Numbered from the stretch's first letter, positions 7,035 to 14,802 are shown. The stretch: DNA of 18,536 nucleotides from Nitrospinae bacterium RIFCSPLOWO2_12_FULL_45_22 (GCA_001803565.1 MHDQ01000132.1:1-18536), one strand, 5' to 3'. Made by a program: numbers and translations. Notes: a model not told the origin generated them from the sequence alone.

Positions 7035-7421
7035 ATGGTAGCAGAGCATCTTGAAACCGGGAGAAAAGGTGAAGGGCTAGCCCAGGACTTTTTACGCAAA
7101 AAGGGCTATAAAATAGTGGCTACTAATTACCGCTGCCCCTTCGGCGAGATAGACTTAATAGCCCAGGATAAGGAGAGTATGGTATTTATAGAGGTTAAGA
7201 CCCGAACCAATGAAGATTTTGGCCCACCACAACTGGCTGTTACTGCTAGGAAGCAGAAACAGTTGATAAAGGTTGCCCTGAACTATCTCAAACGGAATCA
7301 CCTTCACCAACAAGACTGTCGGTTCGACATAGTAGCTATTAACCTAACCCAGGAAGGGGCCAAAAGGATTGAACTTATCAAAAATGCCTTTTCCCTCGAC
7401 CAAACTAAATATTTCTATTAG
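7035..7421 (+). CDS. yraN: YraN/UPF0102 family endonuclease-like protein
   Basis: A 128-residue protein of the UPF0102 family, with the restriction-endonuclease-like core: GRKGEGLAQDFLRKKGY (9-25), NYRCPFGEIDLI (31-42) and VFIEVKTRT (50-58). The E, D, ExK pattern (E13, D40, E53, K55) is the usual nuclease metal site. The biochemical role of the family is not firmly settled; a role in DNA repair or processing is commonly inferred. It lies 4 bases after rnhB, a gene order found in many bacteria, so the two are co-transcribed. The ATG at 7035 has only a weak ribosome site, consistent with coupling to the rnhB stop. The protein is full length. Confidence 0.92.
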   Translation: MVAEHLETGRKGEGLAQDFLRKKGYKIVATNYRCPFGEIDLIAQDKESMVFIEVKTRTNEDFGPPQLAVTARKQKQLIKVALNYLKRNHLHQQDCRFDIVAINLTQEGAKRIELIKNAFSLDQTKYFY

Positions 7422-7442
7422 AGATAATTTAAATAATTTCCT

Positions 7443-7533
7443 TTTTGGACGCAGATAAACACAGATTATTAGGATATAATCCTGAATTAGGCAAATATTT
7501 ATCTGTGCATATCTGCGAAAATCTGTGTCCAAA
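7443..7533. repeat. ggacgcagat / atctgcgtcc-type inverted repeat
   Basis: TTTTTGGACGCAGAT (from 7443) is inverted at ATCTGTGTCCAAA (ending 7533), with further CACAGAT and ATCTGCG copies inside. The centre has an AGGAT-ATA-ATCCT hairpin (7471-7483). The right arm ends about 15 bases before the ATG of the dehydrogenase gene and supplies an accidental upstream GTG (7525). Confidence 0.75.
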
Positions 7534-7548
7534 CTAATTAAAGGTATT

Positions 7549-8859
7549 ATGAGAAAAGAAATGGATTTAGAACGAAAGATCAGCGATAGATCGGCCCTCG
7601 TAGCGGTCATAGGACTGGGTTATGTAGGCCTGCCTTTGGCAGTAGAATTTGCTAAGGCCGGGTTTCAGGTGACCGGTATAGATGTGAATCCCTTAAAGGT
7701 CAGGATGATAACTGAGGGAGAGAGCTATATTCAGGATGTGGCTAAGGAAGAGCTAAAGTCCTTAGGGGAGCGCGGGTTGTTGGTGGCCGTCAACAATTAT
7801 GAACCTCTTAAAAAGATGGATACTATCAGTATATGTGTGCCAACACCCCTGAGTAAGACTAAAGACCCGGATATCTCTTGTATAATAGAAGTCACTAAGG
7901 AAATAAGCAAGGCCCTTCGGCCAGGCCAATTAATTATCCTGGAAAGCACTACCTACCCCGGGACTACTGACGAAGTTGTTTTACCTGAGCTGGAAGCTAG
8001 GGGCCTCAAGGTGGGTAAGGACTTTTTCCTGGCCTTCTCGCCTGAACGGGTTGACCCGGGTAATACGATGTATACGACTAAAAATACCCCTAAGATTATT
8101 GGTGGTGTTACCCCCCGTTGTGCCCATATGGCTAAGGAACTCTATCAGGTGGCGGTAGAAAAAGTAGTCTTAGTAAGCTCTACCAAGAGCGCCGAGATGG
8201 TAAAATTGCTGGAGAATACCTTCCGGGCGGTAAATATTGCCCTGGTTAATGAAGTAGCCCTTATGTGCCACCGACTTGGGATTGATGTCTGGGAAGTTAT
8301 TGATGCTGCGGCTACTAAGCCCTTTGGCTTCATGCCTTTTTATCCGGGACCTGGTCTGGGTGGTCATTGTATCCCTATTGACCCTCATTATCTGGCCTGG
8401 AAATTGAAGACCCTGGACTATAAGGCCCGATTTATTGAGTTAGCCAGTGAGATCAATACCAATATGCCTTATTATGTGGTTAATAAAGTTGCTGATGCCT
8501 TGAACAGTTTCCAAAAAAGCGTCAATGGCTCCAGGATCCTGGTCCTGGGCATTGGCTATAAACGGGATATAGACGATATCAGAGAGTCTCCCGCCCTGGA
8601 TATTATTCAGCTCTTGCAGGAAAAATCTGCCCGGGTTTTTTATCATGACCCCTATATACATCAGTTGGATGAAGGGCTGGGAGTCAAGTACACCCCCTTA
8701 GAAGAAAAGATAGTGAGAGAGGTAGACTGTGTCGTAATTGTCACGGATCATTCTCAGTATGATTATCAATGGCTAGTAGATAATGCCCGGCTTGTTATTG
8801 ATACCCGCAATGCCACCAAAGGCGTCCAGAACGGCCAGGAAAAAATCGTTAAGCTATAG
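7549..8859 (+). CDS. wbpA: Nucleotide-sugar dehydrogenase (UDP-GlcNAc 6-dehydrogenase, WbpA type)
   Basis: This NAD-dependent enzyme oxidises C6 of a UDP-sugar twice to a uronic acid for surface polysaccharide synthesis. The N-terminal Rossmann domain has VIGLGYVGLPLAVEFAKAG. ISICVPTPL and ESTTYPGTT follow. SPERVDPGN and PGPGLGGHCIPIDP carry the catalytic cysteine, C274 counted from ATG 7549. KSAEMVKLLENTFRAVNIAL is the dimer helix, and GIGYKRDIDDIRESPA starts the C-terminal UDP-binding domain. SPERVDPG and the catalytic loop fit WbpA-like UDP-GlcNAc enzymes better than UDP-glucose dehydrogenases; UDP-ManNAc is possible. The start is ambiguous: GTG 7525 lies inside a repeat arm and is unlikely; ATG 7549 has AAAGG; ATG 7561 is also possible. 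Confidence 0.93.
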   Translation: MRKEMDLERKISDRSALVAVIGLGYVGLPLAVEFAKAGFQVTGIDVNPLKVRMITEGESYIQDVAKEELKSLGERGLLVAVNNYEPLKKMDTISICVPTPLSKTKDPDISCIIEVTKEISKALRPGQLIILESTTYPGTTDEVVLPELEARGLKVGKDFFLAFSPERVDPGNTMYTTKNTPKIIGGVTPRCAHMAKELYQVAVEKVVLVSSTKSAEMVKLLENTFRAVNIALVNEVALMCHRLGIDVWEVIDAAATKPFGFMPFYPGPGLGGHCIPIDPHYLAWKLKTLDYKARFIELASEINTNMPYYVVNKVADALNSFQKSVNGSRILVLGIGYKRDIDDIRESPALDIIQLLQEKSARVFYHDPYIHQLDEGLGVKYTPLEEKIVREVDCVVIVTDHSQYDYQWLVDNARLVIDTRNATKGVQNGQEKIVKL

Positions 8860-8891
8860 CCCTGACGTTAGCTTTCAACGGTGATGAATCC

Positions 8892-8945
8892 AGGAGTCAG
8901 AAGGACAAAGTAGCTTTTATTCTGGCTACTGAATTCTGAGTTCTA
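8892..8945. repeat. Degenerate caggagtcag / ctgaattctgag inverted repeat
   Basis: AGGAGTCAGAAGGACAAAGTAGC (two blocks, AGGAGTCAGAA and GTAGC) faces the complement of TCTGGCTACTGAATTCTGAG (8921-8940). The dyad is imperfect, with an extra three bases in the left arm. It fills most of the gap before the radical SAM gene. Confidence 0.45.
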
Positions 8946-8961
8946 ATTTAAGGGAGATATT

Positions 8962-10356
8962 ATGAAGGTACTGTTTATATATCCCGATATTAAATCGGGA
9001 AACTTTAAGAGCTTTCACTTCGGTATTGGCTCTATTGCAGCGGTTCTGAAAGAGGCCGGTCACGAAGTATCATTATTATATTTGCAAGACGAACTGAAGA
9101 ACGAAGAATTAGTGAAGAGGGTCAAAGAAGTCAATCCCGGCCTAATAGCCTTTTCTACTGGCACGCAGCAATGGCGGTATGTAAAGGAATACAGCCAGGC
9201 CCTTAAAACCGCCCTGGCTACCCCTATTATCTGTGGTGGTAACCATGCAACTCTAGCACCGGATGAAGTAATTGCTAATGGAAGCATAGATTGGGCCTGT
9301 GTAGGCGAAGGGGAGCTGGCCATGTTAGAGTTGGTGGCTAGGCTAGAGAAGGGGGAACCGGTTAAGGATATTGCCAATATCTGGCAAAGGACTAAAAAGA
9401 AGGTAATAAAGAATACCCCGCGGCCATTAATTGACGATTTAAACCCCTTACCCTTTCCTGAGCGGGATATTTTCCAGTGTGATAAGTTGTTAAAAGATAA
9501 TGGCTATTATTTGACCGTAATGGCGGGCAGGGGTTGCCCTTATGCCTGCACCTATTGCTGCAACCCTGCCTTTAACCGCCTCTATGATGGGCAGGGGAGA
9601 GTTGTTAGAACGCGATCTCCTGAGAGGGTTATAGAAGAAATAACCGATCTACGGAGCCGGTATCGCATAGAGCTAATAGATTTTATGGATGAAGTTTTTC
9701 CCTTTAAAAGGGATTGGCTAACCCAATTCTGTCAGCTTTATTCCGAGAAAGTTCGGCTCCCTTTTCACCTGATGATCAGGCCAGAGATGGCCCAGAAAGG
9801 GAAGCTGAAACTATTGAAAGAAGCAGGCTGTGAGCAGGTTCGTATCGGAGTAGAATCGGGCAATGAAGAGTTCAGACGCACCCTCTTAAATCGTAATGTA
9901 TCCAATAAAGATATTATTAAGGCCTTTGAGGAGGCCGACAAGCTCGGCCTAAAGACCTATTCTTTTAATATAGTGGGCCTGCCGGACGAAACCCCCGCCC
10001 TGATCCGCGATACTATAGCCCTGAATAAACTGATAAGGCCTAATCATATCCAGGTCTCGGTCTTTTATCCCTATCCCGGGACAGAGCTATATCGGCTCTG
10101 TCAGGAAAAAGGGTATTTTACCGGGGAGGAGCGGACTTCGTTCTTTGCCAACAAGTCTGTCCTCCAGATGCCCACCATTTCTACCAAAGAGATTGCCAGG
10201 CACTATAAAAGATTTGTACTTACGGCTTTACTAATAAAACTAAGGAAAGAAAAAATAGGATTGATCATTAATATATTAAAAACCTTCTTCAGGAGCCAGG
10301 GTAAATGGGGTCTTATCCGACATTATTATAAAGCCCTCCTTTTAGCCTTTAAATAA
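8962..10356 (+). CDS. B12-binding-domain radical SAM protein
   Basis: A 464-residue protein. The N-terminal 150 residues are a cobalamin-binding-like Rossmann domain (MKVLFIYPD, GIGSIAAVLKEAGHEVSLL, PIICGGNHATLAPDE, DWACVGEGELAMLEL). It lacks an obvious DxHxxG motif, so if cobalamin binds it does so base-off without that histidine. The radical SAM barrel follows, with C192-x3-C196-x2-C199 in GRGCPYACTYCC binding the 4Fe-4S cluster, then DFMDE and IGVESGNEE, typical of the BchE/Elp3-like class. The C-terminal 60 residues are basic and helical. Members methylate or rearrange unactivated carbons in lipids, hopanoids, pigments and antibiotics. The start is ATG with AAGGGAG. It sits between a sugar dehydrogenase and another radical SAM gene. 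The substrate is unknown. Confidence 0.92.
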   Translation: MKVLFIYPDIKSGNFKSFHFGIGSIAAVLKEAGHEVSLLYLQDELKNEELVKRVKEVNPGLIAFSTGTQQWRYVKEYSQALKTALATPIICGGNHATLAPDEVIANGSIDWACVGEGELAMLELVARLEKGEPVKDIANIWQRTKKKVIKNTPRPLIDDLNPLPFPERDIFQCDKLLKDNGYYLTVMAGRGCPYACTYCCNPAFNRLYDGQGRVVRTRSPERVIEEITDLRSRYRIELIDFMDEVFPFKRDWLTQFCQLYSEKVRLPFHLMIRPEMAQKGKLKLLKEAGCEQVRIGVESGNEEFRRTLLNRNVSNKDIIKAFEEADKLGLKTYSFNIVGLPDETPALIRDTIALNKLIRPNHIQVSVFYPYPGTELYRLCQEKGYFTGEERTSFFANKSVLQMPTISTKEIARHYKRFVLTALLIKLRKEKIGLIINILKTFFRSQGKWGLIRHYYKALLLAFK

Positions 10357-10395
10357 GAGAACCCCAAATTATGCACCGCAGACGCAAAGTTCAGT

Positions 10396-10625
10396 AAGGA
10401 GTAAGCCGTGAGGAGTATCTGCTAGTACTTCGTTACATTAAAATGTTTTCACTGCGTAACCAAGCCTTTGCCACAAAGTCACGAAGACACAAAATTCCTA
10501 ATTCATTGTTTTTAAGTTTTTAAAGAAAAAATAACTCTTTGAGCCTTAGTGCCTTTGTGGCTAACACAAGGTTTTATTGTATACTTTTTAATGAAACGGT
10601 CTGCTAGCTGCTTACTGCTCACTCC
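10396..10625. repeat. Nested palindromic element, gccacaaag core
   Basis: The inner arms GCCACAAAGTCACGAAGACAC (10470-10490) pair with the complement at 10538-10561 (GTGCCTTTGTGGC). The outer arms around 10396-10443 (AAGGAGTAAG...GCTAGTACTTCG...CATTAAAA) pair with 10586-10625 (TTTTAATGAAACGG...GCTAGC...CTTACTGCTCACTCC). A lone ACCGCAGACGCAAAG arm lies just before (about 10374). It fills the whole 287-base gap between the two radical SAM genes. Confidence 0.72.
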
Positions 10626-10643
10626 CAAGAGGGGGGATTAGTA

Positions 10644-11600
10644 TTGAGAAAAAAGCTGGAAAAGAAGCTGATCAAGCTATTAGGCCAAAGTAGCGCGCTG
10701 GTATTAAGACAGCCCCGTTTAGCCCACCATATCCCCTTTAATATCCACAATACTAGAGAGCTCTACTCGGAGCTTTCGAACCAGCTATGTTGTGTCCTGG
10801 GCCGAGCAGTATCCTATCGGCTGCGGAGCATAATTGTCGAGCCTACTAATACCTGCAACTTGCGCTGCCTGACCTGTCCGGTCAATGTAGACTTAAAAAG
10901 AGAAAAGGGGTTTATGGAATTTACCCTCTTTAAGAAGATAGTGGATGATAATCCCCATTTAGATTTTCTCCATCTCACTTTTGCCGGTGAGCCCCTCTTA
11001 CACCCCAGGGTAATGGATATGATCAGTTATGCTAAATCCCACGGGGTCAGGGTAGGGTTGGTCACGAACGCCACCTTATTGGATAAGTTAGTGACCCAAC
11101 AACTATTGGATAGTGGCCTGGATGTAATAACCTTTTCGGTTGATGGTGTAGACGATACTTTTGAGCGGGTACGGGGGGTCAATTATAAGGCTATCGAAAC
11201 AAAGATATTAGATTTTATTGCGGCTGGTAAGGCCCAGGGTAATCCAGTAAAGACCGAAGTATCTATGGTCTTGTTTCACGAGACCCTGCCCTACGTAGAA
11301 TCATTTCAAAAAAGCTGGGAGGGGAGAGTAGACTGGGTAAATATTCAGCCCCAGATAGGCTTTGAAAAAATACCACGGAATAGGCGCTGCCGGAATCTCT
11401 GGCGGACCCTGGCGGTCTATTGGGATGGCAGGGTAGTACCCTGCTGCGTAGATTATGAAGGGGCCTGGGTACTAGGTGATGCCCGGCAAGAGAGCCTTTC
11501 TAAGATCTTTAATGGTCCACGGATACAGGCTTTACGGCAGAGACATGCTGCAGGCCGTTTTGACTCGATATGTGAGTATTGCAGCCCATTTTTTGGCTAG
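10644..11600 (+). CDS. Radical SAM/SPASM domain protein
   Basis: A 318-residue radical SAM enzyme. The 4Fe-4S motif is C71-x3-C75-x2-C78 in TNTCNLRCLTCP. HLTFAGEPLLHP holds the GEP motif that contacts SAM, and VTNATLLD and ITFSVDGVDDTFERVRG are further barrel signatures. A SPASM-type C-terminal cluster region follows: C249, C267 and C268 in VVPCC, then C310 and C313 near the end (CEYC). SPASM enzymes use extra clusters in peptide maturation, alcohol oxidation or cofactor chemistry; short forms like this are common in sugar and lipid loci. The start is TTG at 10644 with a G-rich ribosome site (GAGGGGGG) 8 bases upstream; no ATG fits better. The first 60 residues are basic and lack motifs. The substrate is unknown; no precursor peptide gene is seen nearby. 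Confidence 0.92.
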   Translation: MRKKLEKKLIKLLGQSSALVLRQPRLAHHIPFNIHNTRELYSELSNQLCCVLGRAVSYRLRSIIVEPTNTCNLRCLTCPVNVDLKREKGFMEFTLFKKIVDDNPHLDFLHLTFAGEPLLHPRVMDMISYAKSHGVRVGLVTNATLLDKLVTQQLLDSGLDVITFSVDGVDDTFERVRGVNYKAIETKILDFIAAGKAQGNPVKTEVSMVLFHETLPYVESFQKSWEGRVDWVNIQPQIGFEKIPRNRRCRNLWRTLAVYWDGRVVPCCVDYEGAWVLGDARQESLSKIFNGPRIQALRQRHAAGRFDSICEYCSPFFG

Positions 11601-11690
11601 CCCCCAGAGCCACCACTCAGGGTACCCAGGAGCCGAACCCAGGGCAGGATAAGGAGACATTATATCACTCAAATTATCCCGGAGCGTGAT

Positions 11691-12209
11691 ATGACCGATC
11701 AATATATTGAAATAATTCAAGGCGATATTACCAAAGTTGAAGTTGATGCCATTGTAAATGCGGCCAACAAGACTCTTCTGGGAGGTGGTGGGGTTGACGG
11801 CGCTATCCATCGGGCGGCAGGTCCGAAGCTTTTAGAAGAATGCAGTACCTTAGGAGGATGTGAAACAGGAGAGGCAAAGATTACCAGAGGGTATAATCTG
11901 CCGGCCAAATTTGTGATTCATACCGTGGGGCCGATCTGGCACGAAGGAAAAAGCAATGAAGCCGAGCTTCTGAGGAATTGTTATCTTAATTCCCTGAAGC
12001 TGGCCGAGGAGCACGGCCTAAAAACAATTGCCTTTCCCGCTATCTCTACTGGAGCTTACGGATACCCTATTGAAGAAGCGGCAAAGATAGCCATAAAGGC
12101 CGTAAGAGATTATCTTAAAAATTCCAAAATAGAGAAAGCTATCCTTGTGCTTTTTAGTGACAGAGACCGTCAAGTTTATGAAAGAACCATGAAACAGGTT
12201 TACGGCTAA
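11691..12209 (+). CDS. ymdB: Macrodomain O-acetyl-ADP-ribose deacetylase, YmdB type
   Basis: A 172-residue stand-alone macrodomain, likely hydrolysing O-acetyl-ADP-ribose or removing mono-ADP-ribose from proteins. The family motifs are all present: [17 protein letters not shown] (10-26) with catalytic-site Asn residues in [18 protein letters not shown] (31-44), [14 protein letters not shown] and [12 protein letters not shown] (115-126), the phosphate loop. Similarity to E. coli YmdB runs throughout, including the N-terminal GD and C-terminal YER segments, and the length is normal. ATG 11691 has GGAG at 7-base spacing. It stands alone: 90 bases after the SPASM gene and followed by a large nested palindrome, then a strong terminator. 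No ADP-ribosyltransferase toxin is visible next to it. Confidence 0.95.
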   Translation: MTDQYIEIIQGDITKVEVDAIVNAANKTLLGGGGVDGAIHRAAGPKLLEECSTLGGCETGEAKITRGYNLPAKFVIHTVGPIWHEGKSNEAELLRNCYLNSLKLAEEHGLKTIAFPAISTGAYGYPIEEAAKIAIKAVRDYLKNSKIEKAILVLFSDRDRQVYERTMKQVYG

Positions 12210-12256
12210 TTAAAATTCCCTCATTATGGCTAATTCAGTGTCGCTTACTTTCTCTA

Positions 12257-12462
12257 ATTGTAACCGTTCAGCCACCAAGGCACTAAGTCACCAAGAAGCT
12301 CAAAACTTAAAATGCAAAGTCTAAAATTAAGGTAATTATTCCTCCCTGCCTGTGCGGTGCACGCAGACAGGAGCTTTGCACTTTTAGCTTTGCGTTTTAC
12401 ATTTCCTTGGTGCCCTTGTGTCTTAGTGGCTGATAAAGCTTAGCCGGGTGAACGGTTACAAT
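12257..12462. repeat. Triple-nested palindromic element with perfect 14-bp ends
   Basis: The outer ends ATTGTAACCGTTCA (12257-12270) and the complement (12449-12462) match perfectly. Directly inside, GCCACCAAGGCACTAAG (from 12271) pairs with 12404-12430. Deeper, a short dyad of the AAAATGCAAAGTCTAAAA kind (about 12309-12326 against 12381-12399) surrounds a GC-rich core hairpin, CCTGCCTGTGCG...CGCAGACAGG (12345-12371). An 18-base unpaired insert (12431-12448) separates the two right-hand arms. No ORF. Confidence 0.85.
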
Positions 12463-12485
12463 CGCCTAACAAGCGGATTGAGTTG

Positions 12486-12517
12486 ACGGCGTACACTCTG
12501 TGCGCCGTTTTGTTTTT
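12486..12517 (+). terminator. Strong intrinsic terminator
   Basis: A 10-bp stem ACGGCGTACA/TGTGCGCCGT (12486-12495 and 12499-12508, one G-T pair, loop CTC) is followed at once by TTTTGTTTTT. It is the nearest terminator on the plus strand after the macrodomain gene, although 276 bases and a nested repeat lie between them. Confidence 0.8.
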
Positions 12518-12572
12518 AGAGACTCACAAGGTGTCTTTCAACTTCCGCCGCAACTCATCCTAATCGTTGCTA

Positions 12573-12851
12573 TCTAAGGTAAAGAATTCCGGCAGTAACC
12601 CATACCTCTAAAGGTTTTGCATAAAGTGCGGATTACTACGAGAAAGCTGCCCCCAAGGAATTAAGCAATCCATTAGGTCTATCCCCTAATGTCGTCAGAA
12701 GGTGTGATATTTGCCCCCCACTAATTCTGCGCGGGCTTCACATTATCTTTTTGATTATTACCTACACCAGCCTTTGTAGAGATACCAGATCTATTGTGAA
12801 TTGTTGTACTGATCGAGCAAGTTAATCTAAGGAGCACCAATGGGGTGAGTT
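12573..12851. other. Intergenic stretch, no feature recognised
   Basis: I find no convincing ORF, hairpin or repeat here. An AAGGAG followed by ATG at 12840 opens only two codons before TGA. Confidence 0.5.
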
Positions 12852-14075
12852 TCAAGGATAACTTCGTTCTGCTTCCTTTAACTGAGGGGTTATCAAAGCC
12901 CTTTCTGCCCGAGCTATCTCGTCCAGAAAGGCTTGATATTTTTTTTCTATGATAGGCCAGGAATAATTCTCTTTTACATAGCCTTCTCCATTGATGGCTA
13001 ACTGCTCCCCCAGGCGTTTATCCCGTAATAATCGCTCCAGAACAATCCTAAATTCGTCATAACTGTAATAAAACAACCCACCATTACTACGCAGGCATTG
13101 CCCCTTCAATACTGCGCACTTCCCATTAACGATAACGGGTGTCCGGGTCAGCCAACTCTCTAACAAAAGAATAGAGAAGCTTTCATAAGGCGAGGGCATG
13201 ACTGCAGCCGCAGCCGCCTGGAGGGCATCAAACTTGTCTTCTTCAGACAGTTGTCCTAGATAGATGATATTAGGATGTTGAGGAATAGGCATAATGGCAT
13301 TACCTATCAAGACCAATTTCAGGGGGCTATTAGTCTCGCGCTGGTAACGGAGAAAGTAATAAACTATCTCCTGGCACCCTTTAGACTTATCAACCCGGCC
13401 TACATAGATAATAAATTCTTCTTCTAAGCTATATTTACTCCTGAATCTCTGGCCATTAAAGTCTTTGGGCGGGTCAACTCCTACCCCGATAGTCTCTGAA
13501 GGGATATGATGATTATTGAACCGTTTCCACACCAGATCTGCTTCTTCAGGTGTAGAATAGATAATGGCTTTGGGGAGCAAAAAAAGCTCGTCGAATATAC
13601 TAAGATAGAGGGGTGGCTCATCATGGCCCAGGGGGATTAGGAGGGCCTTTTCTTTTACCCGGCGCAGGCCATAGTAGGTATGGGCATAGAGATAGGTGAC
13701 AAAGATAAAAAAATCATATTCGCTGGCCCTTGCCTCTAAAGCCTGTTGCAGGGAAGAGGAACATGGGCCCTGTAGTTCCATCCAGCGCTCTTCTTCCTCT
13801 TTGGTATGTTCACTACCATAAATCTTTTGGGTTAACTGGTCAAAGGCCTTTATGTCGCGGGGATTATCTACCGGAAAGCGCCAGACTGTTATGCCATTAA
13901 CCTCCCCTTTACCTTCAGGATACTCATTCCGCCAGCTCATATAATCTATGGCACAGGTAGTAAATACCTCAATAGTCCAGTATTTGCTGAGATGTTCTGC
14001 CAGGAGCCGACAGAGAAACTCTGCCCCACCCGTAACTTCTAAACCGTAGCGCTGAACTACAAAAGCAATCCTCAA
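12852..14075 (-). CDS. GT4-family glycosyltransferase
   Basis: A 407-residue GT-B glycosyltransferase. It opens MRIAFVVQRYGLEVTGGAE, with the GGAE acceptor loop at 16-19. IPLGHDEPPLYL (147-158) closes the first domain. The second domain begins FIIYVGRVDKSKG (221-233) and carries PSPYESFSILLLE, the E-x7-E nucleotide-sugar pair (E298, E306). The length is normal and no key motif is missing. The start is TTG at 14075, with AAGGA about 7 bases upstream; the TTG overlaps the TGA stop of the preceding gene (TTGA), so translation is probably coupled. It ends in TGA. With the coiled-coil protein it forms a two-gene unit read from a promoter at 14683-14712. It is not close in sequence to the other GT4 enzyme of this window. 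The transferred sugar is unknown. Confidence 0.92.
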   Translation of the reverse strand: MRIAFVVQRYGLEVTGGAEFLCRLLAEHLSKYWTIEVFTTCAIDYMSWRNEYPEGKGEVNGITVWRFPVDNPRDIKAFDQLTQKIYGSEHTKEEEERWMELQGPCSSSLQQALEARASEYDFFIFVTYLYAHTYYGLRRVKEKALLIPLGHDEPPLYLSIFDELFLLPKAIIYSTPEEADLVWKRFNNHHIPSETIGVGVDPPKDFNGQRFRSKYSLEEEFIIYVGRVDKSKGCQEIVYYFLRYQRETNSPLKLVLIGNAIMPIPQHPNIIYLGQLSEEDKFDALQAAAAAVMPSPYESFSILLLESWLTRTPVIVNGKCAVLKGQCLRSNGGLFYYSYDEFRIVLERLLRDKRLGEQLAINGEGYVKENYSWPIIEKKYQAFLDEIARAERALITPQLKEAERSYP

Positions 14076-14581
14076 CCCTGGTCCTTGCTCCCCTCAGGAT
14101 TATCCAACCTTTGCTCCAGGATTTTACTGCGATCTTCTAGCGCCTGGCAGCGGTTCTTCAAGGCCTGATTTTCTGCCAGGAGCTTTTCTATTTCCTCCCG
14201 CAAAAAATTTATAAAGGCAGCTACTTGCCGATTAAATCTTACCTGCTTATGAAAAAACACACCCACCATGAATTGCACCGGTGATATCAAGAGTCGTTTA
14301 CTCAGGACAATAAATCTCCCCAGCAACGGTCTATGTGATGTTATGCTATGCTCTCTGGTTATATCGGCGTACTCATTAAGCATCTTGAGATGGTACAGGA
14401 ATTTATCTTTGATAGGGATATTATCCGCTGCCGGTTGAATAGTAAGATTTTTTATCCTCTCGATCTCCGCCTCAGTATAGAGTCCCAGGGCTTTTTTTTG
14501 CTCTATCCGGCTCTGGATTTGCTGGATTAATGTCTTCAGATTAATGGTATTATCTCTTGTGGAGAATGTCTCACCCTTCAT
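14072..14581 (-). CDS. Coiled-coil protein with RPLLGRFIVLSKR-type motif
   Basis: A 169-residue protein. The middle (about 85-125) reads RPLLGRFIVLSKRLLI...FHKQVRFNRQV, a motif I recall from N-terminal parts of some methyltransferases and glycosyltransferases of surface-glycan loci, where it precedes a helical segment. Here it stands alone, followed by a C-terminal coiled coil (about 125-160, LREEIEKLLAENQALKNR) and a charged end. The first 75 residues are helical and charged. It may be a membrane-peripheral adaptor for the glycosyltransferase encoded next; its stop overlaps that gene's TTG start. ATG 14581 has AAAGG about 9 bases upstream. No catalytic motif is visible. The possibility that it is the leftover N-terminal half of a split methyltransferase is open. 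Confidence 0.72.
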   Translation of the reverse strand: MKGETFSTRDNTINLKTLIQQIQSRIEQKKALGLYTEAEIERIKNLTIQPAADNIPIKDKFLYHLKMLNEYADITREHSITSHRPLLGRFIVLSKRLLISPVQFMVGVFFHKQVRFNRQVAAFINFLREEIEKLLAENQALKNRCQALEDRSKILEQRLDNPEGSKDQG

Positions 14582-14682
14582 GGCTCAGCCTTTGTCGCGA
14601 TCCAGTCCTTAACTCTTCCCGCATATTTCCGCAGACGATAACTATTTTATATAAGGAAAATTCCTATCCTTCCTGGCTACTC

Positions 14683-14712
14683 ATTTTATTGGCCAAGTCT
14701 ATATCATGTCAA
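14683..14712 (-). promoter_or_regulatory. Predicted promoter of the coiled-coil/GT4 unit
   Basis: On the minus strand, TTGACA (14707-14712) and TAAAAT (14683-14688) are separated by 18 bases. The leader to the ATG at 14581 would be about 95 bases. Confidence 0.55.
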
Positions 14713-14721
14713 GCGTTATTC

Positions 14722-14737
14722 GCAGGCTAAAGCCTGC
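14722..14737. repeat. GCAGGCTAAAGCCTGC palindrome
   Basis: A 16-base unit with 7-bp stems (GCAGGCT/AGCCTGC) and an AA centre, followed by ACCTACC. Related units are AGGGCTGAAGCCT (116-127) and CAAGGCTTTAGCCTTG (61-76). It lies just upstream of the -35 of the minus-strand promoter. Confidence 0.6.
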
Positions 14738-14802
14738 ACCTACCAATTTTTACCCCCGTAACTGAGGCGCTACCTGAATTGGGGAGGGAAAGATTTTGGA
14801 GC

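Noticed and set aside
6731-7099. Minus-strand ORF over rnhB and yraN
   Set aside because: Antisense shadow of two genes with clear conserved motifs.
11601-11690. Possible RNA gene or attI-like site before the macrodomain gene
   Set aside because: No stable fold, no tRNA-like arms and no paired integrase sites seen; only a stray AAGGAGA without a start codon.
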